Shown here: piece after piece, positions 22,297 to 36,463 of the stretch
Layout: each line of letters starts with the position of its first letter
Position numbering within the stretch: the first letter of the stretch is position 1
From: Favolaschia claudopus
Lineage: Eukaryota > Basidiomycota > Agaricomycetes > Agaricales > Mycenaceae
Direction of reading: 5' to 3'
NCBI GenBank assembly: GCA_037176885.1
Contig: JAWWNJ010000100.1
Location: 868,001-932,000, forward strand
DNA length: 64,000 nucleotides
The notes under the pieces: generated by a model
Seen by the model: the letters and a program-made list of their open reading frames with translations, nothing else
Told to the model about the DNA's origin: nothing
Databases searched by the model: none
Made by a program: the position numbers and the translations under genes

Positions 22297-25200
22297 TTAG
22301 CTCCCCGCATTCTCCGAATTCCGGTGCATGAAGCTCTGCATCATCTGATAACTAACAGCGCCGCCGCCCGGATTGCTGGTGTTTCTCGGCATTTGACCCG
22401 CGATGAGCTCGTTGAACATCCCTTGAGTTCCACCCCCCATCGACATGCCACCGGCCATTCCGCCACCGCCGCCATCCATCCCACCCAAGCCTAACCCAAA
22501 CTGTGCCGGATTGAAGCCGCCACTCATATCCGGTTGTTGTGGAGCTTGGTTTTGCTGCGGCTGCATTTGACCACCACCCATCTGCGGTCCTCCCAATCCC
22601 AACCCCATCCCCATCGGCGGCATACCCATCATCCCTCCTCCAGCCGCTCCGCCCGGTCCACCATTCTGCTGCTGCTGTTGTTGCTGCTGCTGTAACCGCT
22701 GGCGAGCCTTCTCCTGTTGTGACCTAAGCAACATTGCCATCGCCTTATTTCGTTCGAGTGGGTTCATCTTCGCAAGCTGCGCAATCATCGGAGGAGGCAA
22801 CGGGAATTGGTTTTGGCGCATGAAAGCGTCAATGTTTGCCATTAATTGAGATGCACTGTTAGCAGCAGCGGTAGCGGCAGGTCCTTGAGGGGCCGCAGAC
22901 GGCGCATGGGATAATGGTCCGGAAGCGGGAAGAGCGGCGGCGGGATGCATGGGGTTCGGATTGGGGATTATGCTGGGGTTGGAAACGTTTCCACCAAGAT
23001 CTTGAGGCAGTTCGGGAATGCCCGTTAGAGGGAAGAACGCGCCTATCAAGCCTGCACTGCGAACAGGGAAAATCAGCACGTTGGCCGATACTTTCCCATT
23101 CGGTAACGTCCAAGAGGCAACAAAGTACTATCCAACGAGAGTCAGCTTACGCTGGATGCAGTCATAACGGGGCACGTACAAAGTTCTTCGTAATTAACAT
23201 CGCAACGAGGGCCTTGTAAGACATCTCGTTGTTTGGTACATTTGGATGTGTTGGGTTGCATCTGAATGTGCATATCGCTGGCTCCACCCGCTTCATCCAC
23301 AGCTGAAGACTTTCGATTGAGACAGCGTGCTTGTCCGTCAAGGTCAAGTTGAGTATGAGAGGCCATGTCTCTGCGTGGCTGCCAAGCAACATCAGTAATA
23401 TAGAAAGCAGAAGGAGAAAGAAACGTACCACGCGTCGCGATTAGCACTGCTCGCAACAACATAGGTAGTCACGTCCCTCGCCCCACCTGAAGGATTCGTC
23501 CCAGACCAATTCAACCGACCCTGCCAAACCGGCGAGTGCTGCTGCGGCTGCGGCATATTGGGAGGTGGAATGGGACCAGCCCCGCTACTCTGTCTCGCCC
23601 GCTCCTTCTGCTCCAACATCTTCGCCATCTGCTGGTTGATCACCGGCGAAGCAGTCATCGCGCCAGGGTTTACGCCGTTACCCATTGAAGGCATTCGCAT
23701 ATGCCCTGTACCACCTCCACCGCTGGCCGAACGCATGTGTCCGGGTGCAGTTGAATGCTGCTGCTCCAGCGTGCTCGTACTTGACGGAAGCGGTGGCGGC
23801 GGAGACATCTTGGTGTCATTACTGTTATCAGGAGGGGCAATCATCTGCAAGTCGGGAGAGTCTTGCTTCATGAGCTCGCTCGGCGGTAGTTGTCCACCGG
23901 GTTGTCCTGGCGCTGCTGCTGGAGGCGGAACAGGCGGCGTTGGCCCTAGACCAGGCCCCGGATGCATTCCTTGCGCATTCGCTTGAGCGGCCTGTTGGGC
24001 CGCCATCGCTTGTTGCGCATGCACAAACGCGGCACGCTGCTGTGCCAGTTGCGTAAGCATTGGCTGAATACTCGCCTTGATCTTCGTCAACAGCGCGTTC
24101 TTGTCTCTCCACTGCGGCAAAAGACGCTCGACCGTTTGCATGTCCCCTTTGTTTCGCGCATCCGTAAGTTGAGAGGTTAGGTCGCGAACAAGCTGCTCCG
24201 TCATGCGAAAAGCATTTTGAAGCACCTGGAAGCGCTGCTGAATTGTTGCGAGGTTGGTTGGTGGCGCATTTGGCGCAGACGGCCCTGCTGTCGCAAGCCC
24301 TTGCATAGCTGTGGGCGGTGGCAACGCGGTAGGAGGAGGTATTTGCGTAGGCGGAGGGACGGGGGTCTGAGTGGGAGGGGCAGGGGAAGCCGTGGGATTG
24401 TTCTGTGGAGAGGAATTACTGGGTGTGGTGATCTTTGCACGCTTGGGATCTGGGGTGACGGGCATGGGATCTCCCGGCCGCTTGAGTCCTACATACAAGA
24501 TCAGCGTTCCTAAACACACGATCTGGGGAAGCAGATGTTACCTTTTTGAGGAGGCGTGGCGTACCCCGCAAGCAGCACGGTATGCTGTGGCCGTACAGCA
24601 AACCAGGGCGCGACTAGGGAAGATGTCTGGCAGAGGTGTAAGGATGGCGCTAGTTAGTGAGGAACTTACATACAGAATGCAGGTCAGAGAACCTCGGAAC
24701 CTTTGATTTAACGCTGATAGAGCTGAGATGGATATTCCGCTGGGAAGACAGGTCAGCACTAGAGCAGGTGAAAGAAACACAGGCAAGTAGGTTATGAGAG
24801 TCAGGCAAGTCCTTGCTTTTCAGACGGGAATCATCCGTGTAAGAATCTTCCAAGTTTCGCAACATCCGCCTGTGTAAGGATCGGACCAGCGGGTACACGC
24901 TTTCAGCCAATCATAACCTCCAGTAACGAAGCATAGCAGGGAAAACGGCCGAACATTACACCAGTAGTAAACAAGACGCACCTTTTTCATCTCGGACGGC
25001 AACGAATCCCATGTAACACAATCCAAAATCGGAAGCTGATTGCATTGCGGTCGTTCCGCGCTATCAGGAGCCCCAGCGGCAACATGGAATATATGAGAGA
25101 CCGGGGGAGATGACAAGTTTTTGACTTGTTTACTCTGCTTCAGAATATCGAATAACTGAGGACCGTCAACACATTGTTGACTAGCGATAGAGATGGAAAG

Positions 25201-25584
25201 TACCTCAAGAGCGGCAACAAAGCCTTCCAGAGCGGCCATTCCCATACTCCCTCCGCATGAGGTTTGGCCCAACCCAAGTTTGGACGGATCGTCGCGAAAA
25301 GCAGATAAAAGTGGATTCAAGTCATCGAAGAAGTTTTTGGAGAGTATAGGCATGCTCTGCGTGCCATAGGTGACGAATGCAACACGAAACTTGGAGTCTT
25401 ATAAGACGAGAGCCCCAAACATTCGACAGAGCTATCTATCTACCTTGATACCCGGTGGATTCGACTCGCCCAAACGGCGCAACATGGGCATTATGTAGCC
25501 TTGTAAGATAGAGGTCCATTCAGAGGCCAGCGTCGTGGAAGAGTCAACCACGAATGCGATAGCGATCATGGCTTCGGAGGCCAT
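22297..25584 (-). CDS. Mediator 25-like protein: vWA domain plus ACID/PTOV domain
   Basis: Candidate Mediator subunit that bridges transcriptional activators and RNA polymerase II. The N-terminus is a von Willebrand A domain: AIAFVVDSSTTLASEW has the near-MIDAS D-x-S-x-T, followed by FRVAFVTYGTQSMPILSK and SCGGSMGMAALEGFVAALE. A Pro/Thr/Ala-rich linker (from about 24.5 kb) includes a helical stretch with VLQNAFRMTEQLVRDLTSQL. Then comes the ACID-like domain: PVWQGRLNWSGTNPSGGAR, HAETWPLILNLTLTDK, LQLWMKRVEPAICTF, VASWTLPNGKVSANVLIF, GAFFPLTGIPELPQ. The C-terminus is rich in Gln, Met and Gly and ends MMQSFMHRNSENAGS. The start is the ATG at 25584, directly before the vWA strand. Many short introns. 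The tandem-ACID gene at 15.9 kb is derived from it. Confidence 0.85.
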
Positions 25585-25906
25585 ATCGATAGTGGTCCGG
25601 AGAGGCTCTGCACGATGGAGAACAGCGCGAGGACGTTGTGGTAGAGAACGAAGAGCCCGATCAGTGGCTGTCCCCTTTGGCCGTGGCAAAGTTGGGATTT
25701 GCGCACCCACGTGCACGCGTGGTGAGAACCAGCCTCATTTAATTCAAGACAAGATGGGGACTCGCCATAAGAGTCGTTGCGCAAAATATCTTGTATAAAG
25801 AATGGCCGTTGTAAACCTAAGACCCGACTAAGATTTTGGGTTTTTTAATGTATATACAAAATTTCTAATTCCCATCGAGAAAGCCCTAATAAATTGTCCC
25901 GCAGGT
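25585..25906. other. Short gap between Mediator 25-like and esterase genes
   Basis: 5' flank of the Mediator 25-like gene and 3' flank of the carboxylesterase. Nothing else recognised. Confidence 0.5.
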
Positions 25907-28137
<2,231 letters not shown>

Positions 28138-29965
28138 CTTTAGAGGAGCTTGAAGGGAAACAAGAAATCCAGCAAGCTCATCCAATAGTACTTATCCCAG
28201 CTAAGCGGTGGGATGGCTTCCAGTATAAATAACACCGAGGCATGTGAAAGGGCAGAAAAGGATAAATTGACGACGGCCTAAGACATGAACGTTGCACAGT
28301 TCGACCAAGCGGGCCAGCGGTGACCCGGATATGAAGACGGTGCCTTGTCGCGACTCAGTCGCGGCTGGCAGCCGTGACAGTCTGTAGGACAAGTCGTGCG
28401 ATAGCTCTGCTTGACGTCGGGTCAACGTCGGGTATCCGGAGGGCATGATGGCGGGATTAAAGGCAAGCTGAACGCATCCTGCTCCCAAGGTGCGACAAAG
28501 CTGGCCCAAACTGCGCAAAATTTGTAGGCGATTCAACAGTGACACGGTTCACAAGCCTCTGGATCGGCCTTTTCTCAAATACATGCCAGACATTGCCAGT
28601 AAATCTTGCCGAGATGGACCAAAGAATCTTGCCAATTTTTGGTTCCTTTATGTTGCGAACAAGGGAAGGCCGGCAATTGCCGATCGACCGGAAAGCGGTG
28701 TCCGAGTCAAGTCATCAGGAAAAAACCCAACCAACTACAACGATCTGTGGGCGGCCGTGGCGCTATGTAGCCCTGAAGCAGGAGGTAATACATGGAGCTA
28801 TAACTGCTACTGCGAGCCAAAGAGCACTACGACGCTATTGTAGGCCCAGGTGTTACCTCCCCTGACTTTTCCTTTTGAACAACACCCTCAAAACCTTTCT
28901 GCACTTCTTGAGTCCACGAGAGCCGACCTCCTTCTCAATTCTCGGCCACGGCTTGTGGCTCAGCCTCAGCTTGGGCTGATTACGCCTACTGGACCGATCG
29001 GCGGCGCGTTGGGCGGCGCAAACAAGGCGCCGCAAACTGCTGTATCTGAATCCGAATTACAGCATTGTCACGTACGTATTCAGTGTTCACCGACTGTGCG
29101 ACATAATGAAAAGCGGCAGTTTGAGGTGCTGCACTATCCTCGAGCTCTATCATGATGCTCTGTCTGATATGAGCCTTGATGTGGGACCCGGAGTTCGCGA
29201 TGCACACTTTTCGGTTCATGTCTTGACCAACCAAGTATAGCCCAACCGTGACTTGCGCATGTGTGCACGGTCAGTGCACCAGCATTTCTTGTGAACGGCG
29301 CACAACTCGTGGTGAACGGCAAAACTGACGATGAACCCCAAGTCTCCAAAGCCTTGACATGGAAATACTGCCGCGCTGCCTCTGGAAAAGCGAGTTCCCA
29401 GTTCATCAGGCTTCCGTGCTCGAAGACGGACCTGCAAACTCTGAGCCCTAATTTTACCAACCTCTTCCGACGCTGGCGCCTTCTCCTTCGCGATGATTAT
29501 CAACAGAATCCCGACAAAAAATAGCCTCTTCATCGAATTCCCGAACCCAGTAGGGCTCGCGGTGAACGCCCGCAACAATCCCAGAGCCTTTCGGAAGCCG
29601 TACCAGCGACAGCGATTTCTTAGCGATTCCCTCACCTAATTAATGCTCTCTCACGCTTTCAGCCAAAATATATTCTACCCAATCGAGAAGCTCTTGTTGG
29701 CAGCGACTTTCCTCCGGCCGTCACTGCTAAAGAATAGACTACTCAGACACATCCCACGCAGACGCATCATTCATCTCGCCTGTCTGTCAGTCTACACTGA
29801 GTTGCAAGGGACAGGAATCAGCACCACTTCCAAGCTTATTCCTACGCTGGCCTCCGAGTCTGCCACGGATGCCGACGTAAGATTGAGCTATCAGTGCTAT
29901 TCTCATCCCATGCCTTGCACTTATAAGCCTCGCTACGCTACGATACATGCCCAACCCTGACTAGC
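28138..29965. other. Long intergenic region, no gene supported
   Basis: Open frames exist on both strands (for example minus 29216-29635 with a hydrophobic FFVGILLIIIA run) but none has a domain or consistent exon structure. Probably the esterase promoter plus the promoter of the 7TM gene. Confidence 0.4.
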
Positions 29966-31742
29966 ATGGCATCTGTCCCCGCAAGTCTCGATCTGAACCT
30001 TCAAAGCACTTACGGCGTCCTCCTTATCGGCTGTTTCCTTTCGGCTGCAGTATGGGGTGTTTCTTTTGTGCAGACGTAAGGTCCACGTCCCGTGCTAATC
30101 CGTTCTTGTTCAACTGGGATCGATCCAGGTTCCTGTATTTCATGATGCAAGTGGACGGCGAAAGTCATGCTTGTTTGCTATAACTTCTTTTAGGTACGAG
30201 AAGGACTCATGGAAGCTCAAGTCCCTGGTAAGTTACTTCTGCTCATAGGCCGTAATTGCTCATTTGTCGAACAGGTCTTGTTTTTAATGTGCATTATTCC
30301 GTTTTTCGTTTCAAAAAAAGAATGTTGAATAAAGTCAAAGCACTATCGACACCGCCAACGAGATCCTCGTCATGAAATCCGGTAAATAAAACACTTGGCT
30401 TCCTGTTCGCTGCTCATTTGAATAGTCTGGCCCGCACTCGTGCTGCATTGGGGTCGAATTGATATTTTGGGAAAGTCGGAAGGAACCATGTCAGTGTTTT
30501 CCCACAGTATCTTACCCTTTGAATCTAATAAATTCTCCGCAGAGAGCTCATCCATCATGTATGGGTAGCCGCGATTGTTGCCGCCGCGGTGCAATCATAT
30601 TATACATGGAGGATTTACACCCGTACGACTCCCCGCCGTCTCAGATGCTGAAACCCAATCTATCAAACAGTCAGTGGTCGTAAACGTATAGTTCCGTGTG
30701 TGCTGGTGAGTATAAATAATTCTTTCTTGATCTACATCTATGGTCAGATTAATAATGACATGCAAAGGTTCCCTTGATAGCGTGGCAGATCAGTCAGTTG
30801 GTTCCACTCGCTTCAAAGCTGCTCATTGAATATATACTTGTTCTTTGCAGTTGGGCTTGCTCGTGAGTGTTACCGTCTCACAGTTCAAAAGCGCTTGAAT
30901 GAATTAATCCCATGTCCAGCGTACAACTTCCTAGCGTCAGCCCGCGTTGAACTTGTGCAAATGCATTCAAATCCTAATTTCCATCTCCAGTTTCGGACAC
31001 TCTACCGTGTCAGCCGGGAAACAAACACAGCAGTTAACTGTGCGCCTGCCCTCATACTATATAGCAGACTATCTCACTCTCCTACAGGCAGTTGCAGTCT
31101 CTCTTCGGGCAGTCAGCGCTGCGACAGATCTCTTGATTTGCGGAGCGATGATCTTCTTACTCACGAGGCGGCAAGTCGAGTTCACTAGGTGTGTAAACAC
31201 TGCTAGGGCTAAGCGGCATCGTTTGTGACGGCGATTTCTAGCACGAAGAAAATAGTTTGGAAGCTACTCGTTTTGTCCATCAACAGCGGCGCTTGGACAG
31301 CTGTCTTGGCAGTGCTCGATTTCATCTCGGTCAGTCTTTTCTGCACAATGATCCTAAGTCGCGGGACGCTGAATGCATCTAGTAGATCCTAGCCTTTCCA
31401 GTTGATTTCACCTTCACCATCTTCGAGATGCCCATCTGCTCTTTGTATCTAAGCACCTTGCTCGTCAACTTGAACGCCCGAAGATTCATCTCCGACAACG
31501 AGACAACGATGGACTTGTCCGACTTGAGCGGGAGTAGGAACGCTCACGGAGCGTTATCTGCTGGGACGATACATTTCGTGCAACGACAGACCGGAACGAC
31601 GTATTCTGACAACGCGGTCGGTTGTTTTGTGGGATCTGCACTCGAGCGTTTTCACTGATAATTTTTCCAGGATTCTGGAACGCCGACGATCAAACGAAGC
31701 GCTTTGACGGCGCCTGAAAAGAACGAGGAAACTGTTGTATGA
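29966..31742 (+). CDS. DUF6534-type seven-transmembrane protein
   Basis: Basidiomycete multi-pass membrane protein of unknown function. The start MASVPASLDLNLQSTYG is followed by TM1 (LLIGCFLSAAVWGVSFVQT). Exon 2 is only 18 nt (30129-30146), giving FLYFMM, and is joined through a GC-AG intron to YEKDSWKLKSL. Further exons give STIDTANEILVMKS, VWPALVLHWGRIDIL, HHVWVAAIVAAAVQSYYTW, then VSLRAVSAATDLLICGAMIF, STKKIVWKLLVLSINSGAW and EMPICSLYLSTLLVNLNARR, which are the hallmark C-terminal segments. The tail ends TAPEKNEETVV. The exons between 30.65 and 31.0 kb are small and I could not place all of their borders. The family is large in mushrooms; some members look receptor-like, but no ligand is known. 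Confidence 0.82.
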
Positions 31743-32045
31743 TTCAGAAAGTAAAAACACATCCACTGGAATAATTTGTATGTTTATTGTACAAGGGAAA
31801 AAAAGTATACTGGGGAATCTGAGCTCATTGCCAACCTCACAGTAAGACTGACTGTAATTTCAAGGGCCAACCGCTATGAGAAGAGTTGGACTCGGAGGAA
31901 GAGAGGGATGTCACCGATTCCGTAAAGACTTCACGCCGCGGCCATCACTGCTATGAACTGTTTTTGGGAATTCACCTTGATTTCATCTCAGACTTAGAAT
32001 CGACTGGCCCAGACGACAAGCTCGCTCGAAACGTCTCCATCCTCG
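31743..32045. other. Intergenic between 7TM and MYND genes
   Basis: 3' flank of the 7TM gene and 5' flank of the MYND gene, about 300 bp. Nothing recognised. Confidence 0.5.
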
Positions 32046-33811
32046 ATGTCCGAGGCACCGAGCTTCGCTAGTCGCATCGAAGAAACACGGGCTCGGACCG
32101 GCGCTGCAGTATCAACTCTTGAAATTTTCCTGACCTCACCAAAAGAGTCGCGCATATGCGCCTTACTCATCTCCCAGGCCGCGGCGCATCTAACATCCGC
32201 CGGATGCAACCCCAAAGAACTGCAGAAGCGGGCTCGTCTGTTGCGCACCGAACATCAAGTCTTTCTAAACAATCTCATGCTTTTTGTGGCCACCCCGAAA
32301 AGTGACGCCGAAATCAGCAGCATTGCCGCATGGCTCAACGTTTGTCGTTGCGAATTGCGCGACTTCGAGGGGCTGCGCAAGTTGCATCTGGCTAACGGAG
32401 ATGATCCTCATCCTTTCAAAACAACAATCACCCTGATATTCTCGGCATTTACGAACGTAGTCCAAAGCGGTTCAAAGACGGGGCATGCACTATCACCGAG
32501 TGCTGAAACCAGCGGAAAATGGCCAACCAGCATTGCTGCCGTATTTCCCGCTGGTATGGCTGCTGCCGTACAGTCATTCACCGGGTTTTATCGCATAACG
32601 AAGGCGTTTTCAATCCTCGAGTTCGTCAAGGAACTCCTTCCCCACTACCCCCCATTAGCAGATGTCATTAGGTGCGGTCAGAGTAGTCCGAACGAGAATC
32701 CGAACGAGCGATCCAAAAACTTCGTGATGGAGTCGTTCGGATTGTCCGTACGGATGCTGTTGCATACCGACTCATAGAGCCGGTATGCACACTGTTCGGA
32801 CCGTCCGAACACGTATAGGCATTTATGATGGAAGGGCAGGCTGTTCGGACAACATCATTCCAGAGAGTTTTCGGACTGTTTTCCAGGTCCGGTCAAGGTT
32901 GGAACTGGAACACGGATCCGAAAACATTCTATTTCCACTCTCGTTCGGATACGTCGTTCGGACAGCGTTCGGATACTTTTCGGACTACTCTGACCGCACC
33001 TAATATTGGCAACGATGCGGCATTCTGGAAGCTGCTAGCAGACGAATTGCAAGGTTGCGCGGATAGACTCCAGCAGGACGCCTTAACGGGAGGCACTCAG
33101 GCTTCCGCATTGTACTCGTCGCTCCGAGCGATAGTCAACTTCAACGGCACTTTTGTGAACACTTTCACCCTACGGCAGAAACTCACTGTCTCCTCTGCGC
33201 CGGTGTTATATGCGAAGAAAATACACGACGCCTTGGCCAAGGTCTTTACCGTCGCAAAAAACAGTGCTGACGCAGACCAACTCTCCTCTTTCTGTTTAAT
33301 GGCTATGGGCATGGCAATGGCATATATCAACGTCGATTCGACACCTATCTGCCAACTCCACCCAGTTTTCCTAACAGAACGCCATCGATTCACTGGATAT
33401 GCAGAAATGTCTGCTTTCGGCGATATACTCAGCGTGATTCAGCGCCTCAGCTCACACGCACAATGTTGCAACTCCAGATGCGTGCAGACAAGTGGATCTT
33501 CTGCACAGAAACTGCGTCTATGCGGCGGCTGCCATATAATGCGCTACTGTTCTAATGAATGCCAGAGAGTGGCGTGGTCAGACCATAAGAAGGTGTGCAG
33601 AGACTTGGGGATAATCAAGCCAGACTACGATGCGGTAAAGGGCAAAATGGCAAGTATGACGGGCGAGCAGAGCCTGAGTGTGGCCCCAATACTTTTGCAG
33701 GAGTTCAAGGAAAAGATCTCTCGGCGAGGCTTTTCTCCAGAACGGATGGAGGAGATTAGGAACTCTCTAGTAACTTTGCTGCCATCGAGAATTATAGGTA
33801 CATTCAGATAA
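32046..33811 (+). pseudogene. MYND zinc-finger protein gene interrupted by a TIR element
   Basis: The 5' part encodes a helical N-terminal region starting MSEAPSFASRIEETRARTG. The 3' part encodes the rest and a MYND finger near the C-terminus: CNSRC, then CGGC, YCSNEC and WSDHKKVC, with all Zn ligands including the His. Between them lies the 330-bp element at 32671-33000. It brings a stop at 32775-32777 and, with its TA target duplication, shifts the frame by two. Removing element and one TA restores a single open frame reading LADVINIGNDAAFW across the join. MYND proteins usually mediate protein-protein contacts or accompany SET domains; no SET domain is present. The allele looks inactive unless the insert is spliced out. 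Confidence 0.75.
32671..33000. mobile_element. 330-bp MITE with 23-bp terminal inverted repeats, TA target site
   Basis: The ends are perfect inverted repeats beginning GGTGCGGTCAGAGTAGTCC, flanked on both sides by TA (32669-32670 and 33001-33002). Inside, TCCGAAC/GTTCGGA motifs recur many times in both orientations. It has no transposase frame, so it is non-autonomous. TA duplication points to the Tc1/mariner-pogo group. Confidence 0.85.
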
Positions 33812-34451
33812 CAGATACCTTAATACGAAAGCTGAATCACGGAACAGGACAGTTCTAGTTCTAACGGCCGCTCGAACCCAGATGTGTGCGATGGAAGGGA
33901 ATGGAAATTGAGCCAGGGAAGGACTTAGAGGGCGATTGTGCCTCGTTCAAGATGATGCTGTGAACGGTTTGAACGAGCTCAACGCAAGATTCGACTTGGT
34001 CCGCCGACGTCAAAAACCTCCTCCGGAAACTTGTAGGATACAACGGCACTAGCCGCGAATCTCTGCTGGGTGCCAGATTTTCTATCGCTCGTTGGTTTCA
34101 CTAGACATAAATCCGAATCAGAAATTAAAAGAATAGGCCGCGCGCTAAAAATGTATCTACTTTAGATAACAGTACTTGAGGTTTGTAGCCCGAACGACCA
34201 GACTGTAAATTGGCCTGAAGTTTCTTATGAAAACTGACAATAGAGCAGGATCTAGTAATTTACTGGCTTGTATATCTTGACAAAATCCCTCTGACGCGTC
34301 ATTGTAAAAATCGACGCGTCAACGCATCTGTGACATTCTGTGACACTACGTGTATCGCGGGAAAAAGATGTAACACTGCATCCGAGATGTGGGTTTTGTT
34401 GCTCTTCTTCTGACCCAACGCTTTGGACGACGCCGGGAACGTCCTCGCGCT
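33812..34451. other. Intergenic, nothing recognised
   Basis: Between the MYND gene and the one-TM protein gene. No supported exon or RNA gene. Confidence 0.45.
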
Positions 34452-36181
34452 ATGTCGGCGCCGCGGAGAGTTGTGGTGGACGATACCGACCCTACAATCC
34501 GGTATGGGCCAAGTGGGTGGTTCGCCGCAGACCCTCAAAAGTTAAATTCTCTCGGCAATTATGGGCCAATTTACAATGGTATCGTGTCTTCCGTAGACCG
34601 TTGGTAATTTTCGATAATGTTTCAATACTCAGGTACCTCTCACGGCACGACGACGACTAACTCAACTCTCGACTTCCCCTTCAACGGCAAGTCCTCCACG
34701 GCATGCGACTGAAATTGTCCCTTTTCTGTTGCTGATTTACGTGCAGGAACCTCCATCAGCATATTGGGAACCATAGCTATCAGTACAGACTCGAATAATA
34801 ACACCGATCCGACTTGGGACTGTTTCGTGGACAAGATAAAAATCAGCAATCCTAGTCCAACGTTCAAATTTCCCGAAAATAACTGGCAGCTGTGCGATCA
34901 AGACCAAATCTCCCCCGGAGAACATGTATTAACGATTCAAGTCCAATCGAAGGGACAAGCATTCTACCTGGACCAGGTCATCTATACACCGTTACCTTCC
35001 GCCAGTTATGATTCTGCTGTTCTCGAGTACAAGAACACTGATCCTGCTGTGAGCTACGGATCGGGATGGCGGCAGTGGGGGGCACAGAATGTCACGCAAA
35101 CATCCGGGGCCCAAGTAGCTCTCAATTTCCATGGTGTGCCTGTTGCCGTCTTCGCGAACAGGTCTCTGAGTTCATGCTTTGTCTAGGCACCTCCGTAACA
35201 TTGTTCGGCTATGTTCCATCGGAGCTCCCGCATAATGCGAGCTCTGGAAGTTACACGATCGATAATGGACCGCCGGTTCCCTTTACGCTTAATGGGCTTG
35301 CAGCGCAAAGCGCGACTGCATACAATACTGTCATGTTTAAGACCAACATCTTGACCGACACGACTCACAACCTTGTCGTCACCTATGAGGGTGACACCTC
35401 CCGAACCCCTCTCGCGGTTGGTATGTTCTACGTTACGAGCACCGCCGCAAAATCGTCCACGAGCTCCTCCAGTAGTTCCCCATTGACACCCTCCGACTCT
35501 TCAAGATCCGGCACAACCACCACCAAATCTTCTCCACTCGGTGCTATCGTTGGTGGCATCATTGGTTTCTTGGCTGTTCTGGCCATCATCGTGGGGCTCA
35601 TTTTCTGGTGCCGACGCCGCCAGCGACGGCAAACCGAGACTGCCCAACAAACTACCGCCAATCCCTTTATGATGTCTTCGGCGGAGCCTGGGCCAGCCAG
35701 CGCACAATACTCGTATTCTGCGGTTCCGCCAGAACCCTCTGGGAGTCCATATATACACTCCGACCCACGCAGTTACCCAGCACCGCAAAGTTCGACGACC
35801 ACATATCCGTACATCCCTCCTGGGGCCTCCGTCCCCACCGACTCGAGTCGGTCTCACGCACACAGCCACAGCACCAGCAGCGCGAACTTCAGCTCTGCGA
35901 GCGAGCTCTCTCCGCGACGCGCGCATGCAAACATGGACGCTGCTCATGCCGCTTCGCCGGGATACCCCTCGCCTGTAACATCGAAAGCCTCAGCACGGTC
36001 GCGCGTGCTGCCTGCACCACCCCCTCTCGCTGGCAGCACATCGAGACAGGATACTCCCCAAACAGCGGCACCCATCATGGAGCGACATCTGGACAGTGGG
36101 GTACGGTTAGATCCCAATCGGCCTCTTACGCCTGTGTCACTGCGAGACACCATGGAGCTACCGCCGTATACGCAGAACTAG
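34452..36181 (+). CDS. Single-pass membrane protein with a duplicated extracellular beta-type domain, 520 aa
   Basis: Four exons (34452-34578, 34633-34686, 34747-35133, 35187-36181) sum to 1563 nt. The N-terminal part repeats one pattern twice: DDTDPTIRYGPSGW ... YNGTSHGTT ... SILGTIAIS, then KNTDPAVSYGSGW ... HGTSVTLFGYVPSELPH. A Ser/Thr-rich stalk follows. The transmembrane segment is GAIVGGIIGFLAVLAIIVGL with a basic stop-transfer CRRRQRRQ. The cytoplasmic tail is Ser/Pro/Tyr-rich and ends ELPPYTQN. There is no classical N-terminal signal peptide. The family is widespread in Agaricomycetes and uncharacterised; the layout suggests a cell-surface or wall sensor. The intron at 34687-34746 requires a GC donor. 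Confidence 0.8.
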
Positions 36182-36463
36182 CTTCGGGATGTCGGAGCTG
36201 TATTTCTTGACGCTGTTGTATCATCTTATCCACTCGCAGTTGTTGACACTAATACCTTAATGCGGCTAGATACCTGTAACTTACCGTCGTGGTCTGGACT
36301 TTGTAGTACGCTCATTTGTCTTCTCTCTCCAATCTCTCTCTGCTTTCGTTGGAAGCGTGCGAAATTGAAGAGCTATAAATGATTTCGAAGCTCGAGGCTG
36401 GACTTAGGGGAGACGCTGTTAAGACGCCTTTCCGACCCCGACATTATTACATCTGTGGAACGA

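Noticed and set aside
22539..24180. Plus-strand frames antisense to the Mediator 25-like gene
   Set aside because: Their Pro/Gly/Cys-rich text is the reverse of Gln/Pro/Met/Gly-rich coding sequence on the minus strand.
29216..29635. Minus-strand 139-codon frame with a hydrophobic stretch
   Set aside because: Composition is not protein-like overall and no family resemblance; hydrophobic run alone is weak evidence.
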